Made by a program: the position numbers and the translations under genes
Part shown: positions 44,695 to 56,772 of the stretch, in pieces
Layout: every line of letters starts with the position of its first letter
How positions within the stretch are numbered: position 1 is the first letter of the stretch
The notes under the pieces: generated by a model
The model's database searches: none
Seen by the model: only the letters and a program-made list of their open reading frames with translations
What the model was told of the DNA's origin: nothing
Assembly: GCA_902728285.1 (NCBI GenBank)
Contig: CACVBU010001134.1
Span: forward strand, 1,097,731-1,161,730
Length of the DNA stretch: 64,000 nt
DNA from: Clytia hemisphaerica
Taxonomy: Eukaryota > Cnidaria > Hydrozoa > Leptothecata > Clytiidae
Direction: 5' to 3'

Positions 44695-47600
44695 ATGTCT
44701 GACGTCAGCGAACATGATTCCGACAGCGACACAGAAATTCTTAAAAAAGAAGAACAATCTAATAAACAACAACTGAAGACCCATGTCATCTCAAGTGGAC
44801 CACAAATTATAAATGCGCCTCAAGGTATAAAATAATTATGCAAGTATCAAAAAAGTGTCAAGTATTTTTCAAAATTTTGAAAATTGAAAAATGAGAAATT
44901 TTATAAAAATTATATAATGGTTTCGTTTTTCATTTTATGATACTATTAATCATTATTTTTAGATCTCTTCAGGTATTTCCTTTTGATGGTTATCTCACTA
45001 TTCTATTTCTTTGGGTTTTTGCCAAACAACAACTTGCATATATTGTTTTTAAATATAGTAAATCAAAATGATAAAAAATCACATTCTTCTTCACCGTTCA
45101 ACATGGTCTGATATACAGCGACTAAATATATTTTTACTGATTATCATACCTACCTGGACAGTGCCACACAATGTCAGCTCTTCCAAATTTTATCATTTTA
45201 GAATGTGATTTAAAGCTTCTTTCATTATATCTTTACTTAGTATATACGCAACCCTCAGAGACACCAACATCGACAATAACAACAGAAAAAACTGAAAGTG
45301 CTGGCAGTGCTGCGGATGGCAATGTGTTGGATGAATTGAAACATCAAGCTGAAAGTGCTGTTGCCGATCAAGAAAAACCTGAATGGCAAAAATACTTGGA
45401 TCAAAACCAACAAACAGGTATAATAACAAAATTTTATTAATTTGACATCCATCACCCACTTTCAGGACCCCATGCCATAAATTGGGATGTTGAGGGGCAA
45501 CCAACCTTTTTCTTTAAACTTTATTTTGAGAATTAGCACCACTTTTTGCCAATAAAATGAGCACATAAAATTTGTGAAATTCACCCGTAATTCATCATCG
45601 CAAAAATTGAGCTCCCTTGGGTATTTTCTATGTTAAAAGATAATGGTTGTTATTATTTCCTATGGAAATAGGAGATGACTCCATGCTCTTCTAAAAAATT
45701 TTAGAAAAAAAAAGCTCGAGACAGAGTACGGAGGTCAACCTTAATATAGTGATCAGGTTTTATTGAGACGATGCACGTCATCTTTGAAATTGGAGAGTTT
45801 GCTTCTTTGCTTTGTTGAGGTTTTTTTCATGGTTTCTCGTCGTAATATACAAGGAAAAACCACTCTTCCACACAGGATGGAATGAAAAGAATTGTAAAAG
45901 AAGGAAAAGTAATGAAAAATGTTACTTTGTCAATTTGTTTACAAACTTATACGGCATGAAATCTAAAAATAAGTAGGGCACAGTGTTGAAAAACTTACCC
46001 TAATAGAGGTGTTTAGTTAAAAAGATTTATAAAAATCGTATGAAATCAAGAAATTGTTTAAAAAACTGAGGACGGATGTGTCTGCCATTCGTCCGCCTGT
46101 AGACTTGCTGACGATTTTGGGTGACAGCATTGGATTGTCTAATGTTGTGGTTCATCAACCTCTTCAATTTGTATTCGAGTTGCCGAATTCCAGCCGGTTT
46201 GAGCGTCTACATTCCCGTAACCATTGCAATTTCCAACATTGAGAGCCACGTTGATTATGTTGCTTTTCGAGATCTTGCAATGTCCAGTGATAACTTGTGG
46301 TCGATGTTGATTCTTATATCTGTTACCGGTCCCTTCATGCATGTAAACTATACCGTCTATCGGCACAGGTGCACATTCATGTCCATCGAAAGTGACAAAC
46401 CAACGTTTGCAACATTGATTACAATTAGTGATTCTCATACCTGAGGATACGACGACTTTCATATAAGTCGAGGTTGAATTCTTTTTGAATGAGCAGCTCT
46501 AGAAAATTGATGGAAAAACCTTTGTTTTATTAATCAAAACTTTTAGTAACACCAGGTAACACGCGTGCGCGTTGCGTTAGTTGATTGCTCTTTTTGGACC
46601 TACCCCGGTGGAGGTCCTATAAATTAACCTTTGTCCGTTCGTCTGTTCGTTCGTTATTAGCTTTCCTCATGATTGGCTCGTTAGTTTTTTCAGATTTTTT
46701 GCACAAAGATGCATAACTATAAACCCTCGAATGTGACGGAGCCCGATTTTCAAAAAAAAAATTTTTTGGGCAAATTTGGGCCAAAAAACGGCTAAAAAAC
46801 GGGTTTTTTGGACATTGTGAAAAATTAGGTCGTTAATTTTTTCTTATTTTTTGCATGAAAGTAGGGTACCATCGTAGGTAAAAGATGGCTTAAGCGAATT
46901 TTTGCAAAAAAATTTTATTGGCTCAAAAAACGCATGTTTATCTATAAGAATCACTATTAATAAGCATACATCAATGTTCTTAGTCAAACTACTCAATTTT
47001 TTTATGAGATTTTTGCACAGGAGGGCTTACTTTTAAAAAAGAATATATGTGTTTCGACATGAAATTTTGGTTGCTTGGCGTGCTTTTAAAAAATAACTGG
47101 CCAAATTCGATATTTTTTTATAAGCACATTATCAATTACTTAGGTATTAGCTTTTCTCGAGATTGGCTCTTTCATTCTTTACGATTTTTTGAACAAAGAT
47201 GCATAACTATAAACCCTCGAATGTGACGGAGCCCGATTTTCAAAAAAAAATTTGGGGCAAATTTGGGCCAAAAAACGGCTAAAAAATGGGTTTTTTGGAC
47301 TTTGTGAAAAATTGGATCATTAATTTTTTCTGATTTTTTGCAGGAAAGTAAGGTACCATCATAGGTAAAATACGGTTCAAGCAGATTTTTGCAAAAAAAT
47401 TTTAGTTGGCTCAAAAAACGCATGTTAATCTATAAGAATCACTATTAATAAGCATACATCAATGTTCTTAGTCAAATTACTCAATTCTTTTTTATGAGAT
47501 AGATGTTTTTTTTGCTCATGAGGGCTTACTTTTAAAGAATATATGTGTTTAGACATGTTTTTATAGAAAAGCTGGCCAAATTCGATATTTTTTTATAAGC

Positions 47601-50600
47601 ACACTATCAATTGCTTAGGTATTAGCTTTTCTCGAGATTGGCTCTTTTATTCTTTATGATTTTTTGCACAAAGATGCATAACTATACACCCTCGAATGTG
47701 ACGGAGCTCGATTCTTGGAAAAAAAAATTTGGGGTAAATTTCAGCTAAAAAGAGATGCTCTCGAAGTCGTGAATATGAAAAAATATTTCAAGAGCATGAA
47801 ATTTTGGTTTCTAAACGTGTTTTTTTATAAGAAACAAACGACTAATTTTAATAGATCGTCACTATTTGTGTTCTGAATGATTGTTTAATGGTCACGCTTA
47901 TGTAGATATCAATTATATATGTGTTAAATGCATAACCAGGTAGGTCCATAAAAGTATCACTTGTTATCTTCTTTCCAACATTGCATAGTGCAGACCATTG
48001 ATTTTGAACACTTTGAGGTGGCCAACAATTTTTGAGAAGATTTGCAGTGCAGGAGGGAGAGGTTAAGCAACGGCACCGAGCTGACGAACTGAGAATTACC
48101 CATGTTTCCGGGTCCAGTTCAGTTAATAGACATTGAACTTACTCACCTTTACTACTCCATGATCTTTATCATCAGCGATGTTATACCAAGCACATTCTTT
48201 CCAATTCTTTTTTGCTGCAGTCCCATCTTTTCCGTTTTTTCCATCCTTTCCATTGACTCCATCTTTTCCATTAATTCCGTTTCGACCATCTCTGCCATCC
48301 TTTCCGTCTTTTCCGATTCCGTCTTTTCCATCCTTTCCATCTCGTCCATCTCGTCCATCTTTACCACAGTAATTATTGAATCCATGCGCACTCGATCCCT
48401 GTTTTTTGATTGAAAATATTATATTTAAGTTAGGGAATTGGAAGGATCGATCTTGTCGGCAATCAGTCGCCCAAAAAGAATATTTAGTCATTCCTCCCTT
48501 TTTGGACCTACCCCGGTGGAGGTCCTATAAATTAACCGTTGTATGTTCGTTTGTTCGTTAGTTACCAGCTTTTCTCGAGATTGGCTCATTAATTTTTTCT
48601 GATTTTTTTGCACAAAGATGTTTAACTATAAACCCTCGAATGTGACGGAGCCCGATTTTCGGAAAAAAAATTTTTTGGGCAAATTTGAGCCAAAAATGAA
48701 AGTAGGGTACCATCATAGGTAAAAGATGGCTAAAGCAGATTTTTGCAAAAAAAATTTTTTGGCTCAAAAAACGCATGTTTATCTATAAGAATCACTATTA
48801 ATAAGCATACATCAATATTCTTAGTCAAATTACTCAATTCTTTTTATGAGATGGATGTTTTTTTGCTACGAGGGCTTACTTTTGAAGAATATGTGTGTTT
48901 AGACATTAAATTTTGGCTGCTTGGCGTGTTTTTATAGAAAAACTGGCCAAATTCGATATTTATTTATAAGCACATTATCAATTACTTAGGTACTTTTCTC
49001 GAGGTTGGCGCTTTCATTCTTTGAGATTTTTTGCACAAAGATGCATTAAACACTCAAATTTGTCGAAGCCCGATTTAAAAATTACTCAACTTTTTTTACG
49101 AGATAGATGTTTTTTTGCTTGCTTGAATATGAAAGAATATTTAAAGAACATGAAATTTTGGTTTCTAAACGATTTTTTATAAGAAACAAACGACTACTTT
49201 TAATAGATCGTCACTATTTGGGTTTTGAATGATTGTTTAATAGTCACGCTCACGTAGATATCAATTATATATGTGTTAAATGCATAACCAGGTAGGTCCA
49301 TAAAAGTATCACTTGTCTTTTATAGTTTTCCGCCAAATTTGGATTTGTTTTATTAGATTATGTTCTTTAGCGATTTAATTTGAATTGTAACATTTTCCAG
49401 TCTCTGAAGCTATCTTACGAGCTATTAAAGAAGCTTCTAATTACTTGTTACATCAGGAGATATAACAGTTTAAATTGTTTTAAGGGTTGTGAGAAAAAGA
49501 ACGAAATGATTTTCATATACCTACCTTCATCATGGCTTGTGTCAGGGTCAGTATTGCCAAAAGAGTAATAACCAAAATAATTTGCCTCATTGTGAATTTA
49601 ACACCTAAGCTTTATATATGTTTTATAAAAGTCGCCTGTGTCCTGCCTACCGTTCCTTTTAAAAGCTCGTAATGAAGTTTGGCTGGCAGAGGCAGCCTAT
49701 TTAAAGATTCAAGGCAGTCTAGATTCAAGTGGTAGTGGGTCAGATTAAGATTGTTTTGTTTTTACTTTACGCCAACGAGTCATAACCAGTACGATAAACG
49801 AACTATTTTAGGATGTTTGTCGTTTTTTCAAGAAGCTGGGTATCTGGAATCAAAACAAACACTTAGAAACTTCTCTTTCGAGTAAAAAATAACACTACTT
49901 CTGGCTTATTGATAATACTGTAGTGCAATGAAAACTCGAATGTTTTTAGGATCAGTGACAAAAATAAGGATTTTTTTAATGTTTAGTTTTAACGGTCTTT
50001 GCAAGCTTCAAGACGCTTTTAGAAGGAAGCCTTTATATTGAAGAGGGCAAAAAAGACATATACCGTAAATCCTCGAATAAGCGCCCCGCTCGAATAAGCG
50101 CCCCCCCCTTTTAGTTAAAATGATATTATAAGCGCCCCGCTGGAATTAGCGCCCCCTTTGAATAAGCGCCCTCTCCAGGGAGGGGCGCTTATTTGAATAT
50201 TGTTATTGATTGAATAAAATATTGAGTAGATACCTGTGTCTTAAAAAGAAAGAAAGCGACTAAGAATAAAATGAGAGAAATTGTCAATTGGATTTTTCCA
50301 ATTTTTCTTTTATTCATCCTATTTTGAAAAATCAACCCTTTGAAACAGTTAAGTTTAAGCAGATTCCGAATTTGTTGATATACGAATTTCTGAAATAAAA
50401 AAATAAGCGCCTCGCTCGAATAAGTGCCCCGCTTGAATAAGCGCCCCCCTTAGAGCCTGAAAAATGAAATAAGCGCCCGGGCGTATTTGAGGATTTACGG
50501 TATCCAGATTTTTTGCACAGGGCTTAGAAAAATCTTGTGCAGGAAATGGTCCTTTCACACGTCCATTTTCATTTCCGGGACATTTTTCAAATAGTAATTC

Positions 50601-53600
50601 CTATGAACTCAATTTTCGAGAAAAAAGAGTCACCAGATCCGGAAAATAGTCCCTTAGAATTTCTTTTCTTAGTTTTACTACCAGGTACTACCACTCTCCA
50701 ATTCTCTCAAAATTCACAGGTTTGAGTAAGTTTAGTCATTACTCAAACCTCAAAAAATTGTAAAAAAGTATTGGAGTTGGCCGAATAAATAAAAGTGGTA
50801 TATATGTTCAAAAAGGCACATCTTTCTTTATCATAAAAAAAAAGAATATCTAAAAAACTTTTTCTTCATTTTTCACCAGGAGCGTACACTTACACGGATC
50901 CAAATGATGGGACTGTTTATGAATGGGATGAGACAAAACGGGGATGGATCCCAAAGGTACGTTGATTGATAGATTTCACATTAAATAAGTAAAAATAAAT
51001 TTTTTGGCGTTATTTACACTTTTAAAAGTTCTTTCGTCTTAGACGGATTTCTGTTTCCGCGTATATAAAGAGGCTTTCCTGTCTCTGCGTAATTCACCAA
51101 AGTTTCAAGATTGTGCACTAATTTGCTGTGTAAAATCTATTTTCCGTCCCAGACGAAAAACTTTGCTTTGACGCTTTGACCACTGTAAGAGCCTAATCAG
51201 TGAAGGTACAAAATTGATCAGTGACGGTTTAAAGAGACCGGCGTCTATTACTTATCACCGATAAGGTACGAGAAATCCCATTATTAAATTCATGAGGTTT
51301 TCAATCTTCTCCATATCTTCCTTTTAAAGATCGACGAAGATTTCATAGCGATGTATCAAGCGAATTATGGGTTCACTGCGACAGGTGAACATGATCCTAA
51401 TGTCAATGCAGAAACAGATGAAAAACCTGGAGCTGGAGACGAAAAGAACACAGATGATGGTAGGTTGACAGTTTGAAACTTGATGTATCAAGAATTTCGA
51501 ATGGAATCCAAAATAGACTTAAGTCCCTTGGGAAGCTCCATACAAATTTTGAGAACGTCCACTTCGAAAGTTTGCTTTTTTAAGGGTATTGCGAAATAAA
51601 ATAGAGTGAGTCATTTTCAACATGGGAGGTTTAGAGAAAAACACCTTTGAATCCTAACGCCACAAGAGAAGTAATTTTGAGTTTACCAGGGCTAAAGGAC
51701 GACAAACATATTAAAAGTTTACTTATTAAAAGTGGTGCATTATTTACGCCAGGCCACTTATTAGCGCCAACCAGTCTATCAAAAAGCAATAAGTGCCCCC
51801 GGGCTACGGACAGAGTAGATCTATCTAGTGTTTTATATAAGATACCTGAGGCTAAGAGCCTTCCTTTTTGGACCTACCTTAAGGGGAGGGGGTCCTATGA
51901 ATTAACATGTGTATGTCCGTCCGTCCGTCCGTCCGTCCGTCCGTCCGTCTGTTATTATTAAGTTTTATCGGAATTGGTTCATTAGTTTTTTCTGATATTT
52001 TGCACAATGATGCAAAATGATAATGCCCAAAATGTGACGGAGCCCGATTTTGGAAAAAAAAATTGGAGGGGGGGGGTAATTCCAGCCAGAAAACGGCTAA
52101 AATTAAAAAAAGGGTTTAAAACTGGATCATTAATTTTTTCAGATTTTTTGCACGAAAATACGATACCGTCATCGGTAGACGTGTTTTTATAGAGAAATGC
52201 TGGGTCAAAATCGATATCATTTTATAAGCATATTACCAATTACTTAGTTATTAGCTTTTCTCGAGATTGGCTCATTCATTCTTTATGATTTTTGGACCTA
52301 CCCCGGTGGGGTGGAGGTCCTATAAATTAACCCATGTTCGTTCGTTCGTTAGTTAGTGTGTTAGTTACCAGCTTTTCTCGAGATTGGCTCATTAGTTTTT
52401 TCTGATTTTTGGCACAAAGGTGCATGACCATAAACCCTCGAATGTGACGGAGCCCGATTTTCTAAAAAAAATTTTTTAGGCAAATTTGGGCCAAAAAACG
52501 GCTTAAAAACGGGTTTTTTGGACTTTGTGAAAAATTGGATCATTAATTTTTTCTGATTTTTAGCATGAAAGTAGGGTACAATCATAGTTAAAGGATGGCT
52601 CAAGCAGATTTTTGCAAAAAAATTTTTTTGGCTCAAAAATCGTATTTTTATCTATAAGAACCACTTTTAATAAGAATACATCAATGTTCTTAGCCATATT
52701 ATTATTATTATTTTTATTAATTTTTTTTACGATGAAAATGTCACGGTGGAGGCTAATGATTTGAGTTTTATGTAAACACTTATTATTTTTTTGGCTGAAA
52801 AACGAATCTTTATCTATAAGAATCACTATTTATGAGCATATATCAATGTTATTAGCCAAATTGTTTTTTTATTATTATTTTTTCTAACAGAAGAAAATGT
52901 CACGGTAGAGTTCGACGGTTTGAGTTTTTTTATTAAGCTGTGCATTTTTCTGATATATTTCTTTTTCAAAAATCTTTTTCAATAGTGTTGATAGTTTCTC
53001 TCAATAGATATGCTTTCATTTTCTTTATTTTTTTGTATTTTGACCAGTTATGTCTTATGTGTTTCACTGTTTCAATGTTCACTGATTAGTTTGATAACCA
53101 GGTAGGTCCATAAAAGTATCGCTTGTTTTTTTTGGTAGACAAGACCAAGAAGTCAAAAGCAGCCGATCCAAGTACTTCTAACAACAGTGAGATTGGTAAA
53201 AAGCGAAAGGCTGCGGAACAGAAAAAAGAATGGTTCGACATAGACCCTAAGAAGAACAACAATGTGTATGTGAGTGGTCTACCGGAGTCTACAAGTGAAG
53301 AGGAATTCGAAGAACTCATGTCGAAATGTGGTATCATCATGGATGACGATACTGGTAAGAAGAAAGTTATTGAACTTTTCGCGTTTCATTAAAAAAAAGC
53401 AAAATCACTGTTAAAAGAAACTAAGAATATTGTTTCTTTTTCGAATGTTTGAATTCAAACTTCATATTAATTACTCCTACGTTTAATGGTCAAAAACTGC
53501 GCCTAAGTAATACTGCGTTGATCGTTTCCGAGAAATATAAATCGAATCATTTATTATGCATCATAGAACCTTCCCAGGGGCATTGACGGACAAAGAGAGT

Positions 53601-56600
53601 TTGTTTGAGTTTTTTAGCATGCTGGGTGGTAAATTCAAAAGATAACATTATTCACAAAGATTTTATTTCTGGGATTGTAAACGACTCTAGTGTATTGCTT
53701 GCGTGATCCGACTCGTTCAACATAGGGTTATATACCGAATGCACCAGAAATGGGTGTATCTCTTTGAAATTCTTTTTCTCAAATTCTTTTTCTCAAATTC
53801 TATGAACTCAAAAAGAGTAAAACTTTTTTTGCATTAGAAAAAGGACAGATAAACTTAAATTTTGATGAGTCAATTATTGAATTTGGTTTATTGGATTAAT
53901 AGTTATGTTCAAATGAATGGAAAACCTTTTTTCAAAAAGTACTCTAAAACTTAAAAAAACTGCCTATTTCCAGTATAGGATGTTTCAGTATGTTAAAAGT
54001 CATAGAACTCGACTTTTTCGCCATTTAAAGCTAAGTTGCCAAAAGTCCATATTTATCAGTGTTATCTTTAATTTTTAGAGTATTTTACAATTTTTGTTGC
54101 TTTCAGGTAAAAAGAAGCTCAAACTTTACAAAACACCAGACGGCAAAGTCAAAGGTGACGGCCGTTGCTGTTACTTGAAAGTATATTATTTTTTTACTGG
54201 TCTATTACAGTCCTTTGTTTAATGCGCGAGTTGAAATGTCCCTGCTTTCGATCAGCTTCTTAACTTTAATACCCAATTTCTTGATGTTTTTTTGAATCCG
54301 ATTTTTGAATTTCAAGAGTAAAATCAGTTGAGTGTGAATAACGTGGTGGGAGACAGTGTCCGTTGATTCTACCAAGTAGTTCGTGCTAATTTTTTGGATA
54401 CATTGCACTACCATTTCTACTCATTTTTATAATGTACCGTCGTTTTGGCTAATATACCACTTTCCAGACTACCGGGATAGCTAGTCTGAAATGCAGATTT
54501 CTACAAAACCACATCTATATAAGGAACACGAATCCGTTAGTGGATGCCAGCAGATTACGGGATAGCCGGGTGCAAATTGTAAAGAGTTTTTCTAGAGGTA
54601 CAGAAAATAGCTAGTGTTGACCGGCTAACTTTCCTAAGCCGGAGTGATGTTTTTCCCACTAGAAAGTGGCAGTTGAATCTTTATCCGTAAAATGAATTTT
54701 GACCGAAACGACCTTAAATATTTGGCTCATTTTTTCTAGCACGAGTCAGTTGTATTGGCGTGCCAATTGCTGGATGAGGGTGATTTCAAAGGAAGTAAAA
54801 TCAAAGTCGAACTGGTAAGAAGAACATCATTTTTTCATGTGGATCAAACGTTATGTATTATTCTTTCGAGGTTAAACATGAAGATATGTATTCTAAGGTC
54901 CCGAATAGTAGCGGGAAAGGGGTCTGAATATAAAGGGGGGTCCGAAAGTTTAAGAAACATTAAGGTCGAACTAAGAATAAATAAACGGGGGTGGGTCGGT
55001 GGGTGTAATGAGAACAGCGGGGTCCGAAAAATTAAAAACTGGGTGGGGACCCTAGAGTGTGGACGTGCAGTGAGTTATGCACGAGGTGTTTGCAAAGTCA
55101 TGGGATTTAAGGTTACGTATTAAGCTATGTACGACGTTAAGTTTACGACTCGAATATGTACGGTCTAACTAACCAATTCAGTCCAATCCCTGCTGGCCAA
55201 GTATTTTCTTAGCTCCTAAACGACGCGAGTTTCAGTAATTTTATGTTTTAGTTTGTATAATCTGAGAAAAGCACATCTAGCTGATAATGTTCTTCAGATT
55301 TCCTTAACTCTAACCCATATTTGGATTAACTGGAATAGCTCAATAGTTTATCAAGATGTTTTACGAGTACTTGTTTCATGATTTTGTTATTATTTTTTTA
55401 AGGCCGTTTTTGAACTGAAAGGACAATTTGATCCAAACAAAAAACCGAAGAAGAAGAAAAAGAAGATCAAGAAAGGAAAAGGACAAGATAAGTAAGAATC
55501 TAATTCGACTGATTTTATTATATTTATGGTTAGAATGGGTCGCGGTTGTCAACTGATACGTTAAATTCTTTCAAATTATGTAAGACTTGACTAGCAGAGA
55601 TAAAAGCTGAAAAACTGTTCCACTTCTCTTACTTTTGATTGATCTACTCTCATATAAGAAACTTTTCAAACTGTTAAAAATGTTTTCATATATATTCAGA
55701 GAGTTTAAAAGCTAGAAGCATTGAAATGCGCGACATTTGTAGCCTGTACCAACCTCTTTTTTCGCGGAAAAGAACGTGCAAAGTTTTTTTTTACATTTAG
55801 GCAACTAAGGCACTATTTCATGTTTAAAATATTTTCTCGCAACTCTTTTGCCTTTTTTGGTGAAGTGATGTTCTATTTTTAACACGTAAACTCTAACCGT
55901 AACACTGAAACACTGCAACACTGCAAGAATTTTCAAAAAAAATCTAAATGGCCCGCCGTAGGTGTGCAGGCTAGGAAGTTTATTACATACCATTATTAGA
56001 CGCATCTACTGTAATTATTAAAGTTGTTTTCCATATTTGACCTTCTTTTGCTTTTGTTTGTTTTTAGGTTGTTAGATTGGGTTGACCGGCCAAAGAAACG
56101 AAGTAAATTTGATAGAATTGTTATCTTGAAGAACATGTTCAACGTGAAAGATTTTGAGGTTAGTGCTCGTCTTTTTTAAAAAAGCTCAAACTCTTGTTTA
56201 ATAGACTGTCGGCTTTCTGCCCTATTCCAATTGTTAAAGTAGGGAAATAGTGGGCAGAAGGTTGGCGGCTAAAATCTTTGCTTGAAAAAATTTATAAGAG
56301 GTTTTATTTAGTTTATTTTAGACAGTCAACTTTCTACCTATTTTTATTCACAATTTATGAATAAACAGGGCGAAACGTTGGCCGTCTAAACCAGAGCTAA
56401 GGGTGTGTCATTGTTTAAACCATGTGATGTTTGCCCCCTCTAACTAAGTCCAAATCGAACAAAAAACTTTGCACAATTTTTGTTTTCTTTGATTTAACTA
56501 ATCGATCTTATCGTTTGAGTTTGTAATGAGAATCTTGCTGACAGCACCGTCCCTCTCCCTCTCCCTCTCCCTCTCCCTCTCCCTTCCTCATGGAGCCAAA

Positions 56601-56772
56601 GCCCCAAAGTGATAACACGATCTCTAAAAGCACAATAAAAGAAGGATTTTGTTCACTTATTGGTTGTTATTTTCATTTGTAGCGTGACCCGTCATTGATC
56701 AATGATTTGAAAACCGATTTACGGACGGAATGCGGGAAATTCGGAGATGTCAAGAAAGTCATCATTTTCGAT
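44695..56772 (+). CDS. HTATSF1: HIV Tat-specific factor 1 homologue (HTATSF1/CUS2), 3' end not in view
   Basis: Ten exons: 44695-44824, 45259-45417, 50880-50956, 51330-51459, 53139-53354, 54107-54180, 54740-54814, 55403-55491, 56068-56158 and 56683-56772. GT..AG borders and phases agree throughout, giving 377 codons. An acidic N terminus leads to the family-specific AYTYTDPNDGTVYEWDETKR block (98-117). A basic stretch with KKRK (186-189) precedes RRM1 (RNP2 VYVSGL 208-213; GDGRCCYLK is the RNP1 equivalent). RRM2, a UHM in relatives, begins at about 333 (IVILKNMF), and the final visible exon ends ...VKKVIIFD. Relatives bind SF3B1 and U2 snRNP and couple splicing to elongation in the nucleus. 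The RRM2 remainder and acidic tail are missing up to 64000, so a long intron, or a missed exon, follows. Intron 2 holds an antisense gene. Confidence 0.92.
46139..49590 (-). CDS. CTHRC1-like secreted collagen-tailed protein, nested in HTATSF1 intron 2
   Basis: Three minus-strand exons with phase 0 junctions: 49590-49525, 48398-48147 and 46498-46139 (stop included), 225 aa. Residues 1-19 are a signal peptide (MRQIILVITLLAILTLTQA). A short linker with Cys33 leads to 16 Gly-X-Y triplets (34-83), almost all GKD, GRD or G.N, with one GI interruption at 49-50 and no proline. The C-terminal globular domain (about 86-225) has KECAW, SCSFKK, CCKRWFVTF(D/N)G, a GIVY..EG segment, CNGYG.VDAQTGWNS and RI.IEE. 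These match collagen triple helix repeat-containing protein 1 domain positions, including its cysteines. CTHRC1 is a secreted trimer linked to Wnt/PCP and matrix signalling in vertebrates; the role here is unknown. Intron 1 and intron 2 contain GGACCTACC elements. The gene lies fully inside an HTATSF1 intron on the opposite strand. Confidence 0.9.
46591..47960. mobile_element. GGACCTACC-ended element, copy 1, with ~480-bp internal tandem repeats
   Basis: Starts tttttggacctaccccggtg and ends ccaggtaggtccataaaagt, so the ends are short inverted repeats (GGACCTACC). A ~480-bp unit (catAACTATAaaccctcgaa, gtgacggagcccgatttt, ..catcaatgttcttagtcaa) is repeated at about 46705, 47187 and 47668, the last truncated. 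Non-coding. Lies between exons 2 and 3 of the nested CTHRC1-like gene. Confidence 0.85.
48499..49315. mobile_element. GGACCTACC-ended element, copy 2
   Basis: Same start and end as copy 1, shorter interior with deletions. Its left end lies ~100 bases upstream (in gene direction) of CTHRC1-like exon 2. Confidence 0.85.
49611..49627 (-). promoter_or_regulatory. TATA-like core promoter of the CTHRC1-like gene
   Basis: On the minus strand TATAAAAC followed by ATATATAAAG lies 21-37 bases upstream of the ATG at 49590. If used, the 5' UTR would be very short, so an upstream start site is also possible. Confidence 0.35.
50061..50502. mobile_element. MITE with TIR taccgtaaatcctcgaataa, GCGCCCC-rich
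   Basis: Starts TACCGTAAATCCTCGAATAA and ends TTTGAGGATTTACGGTA with repeated AATAAGCGCCCC phrases in both arms. TA borders. Inside HTATSF1 intron 2. Confidence 0.9.
51865..52288. mobile_element. GGACCTACC-ended element, copy 3, truncated by copy 4
   Basis: Starts tttttggacctaccttaagg, contains a (GTCC)n array at 51916-51947 and the gtgacggagcccgattttgg block, and is cut where copy 4 starts. Inside HTATSF1 intron 4. Confidence 0.8.
51916..51947. repeat. (GTCC)n microsatellite
   Basis: About eight GTCC units inside the copy 3 element. In other copies this position is a GTTCGTTC tract. Confidence 0.9.
52289..53126. mobile_element. GGACCTACC-ended element, copy 4, abutting HTATSF1 exon 5
   Basis: Runs from tttttggacctaccccggtg to ccaggtaggtccataaaagt/atcgcttg. 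The splice acceptor of HTATSF1 exon 5 (ttttttttggtag, exon from 53139) begins within ~12 bases of the element end. Confidence 0.8.
56549..56584. repeat. (CCCTCT)n microsatellite in HTATSF1 intron 9
   Basis: Six near-perfect CCCTCT units, about 100 bases upstream of the exon 10 acceptor. They form a second pyrimidine-rich tract. Confidence 0.9.

Noticed and set aside
45193..45504. Minus-strand frame opposite HTATSF1 exon 2
   Set aside because: Complement of a confirmed exon with consistent phases.
48102..48413. Plus-strand Phe/Ser/Ile-rich frame (SIFSINSVST...)
   Set aside because: Antisense shadow of the collagen repeats of the CTHRC1-like exon 2.
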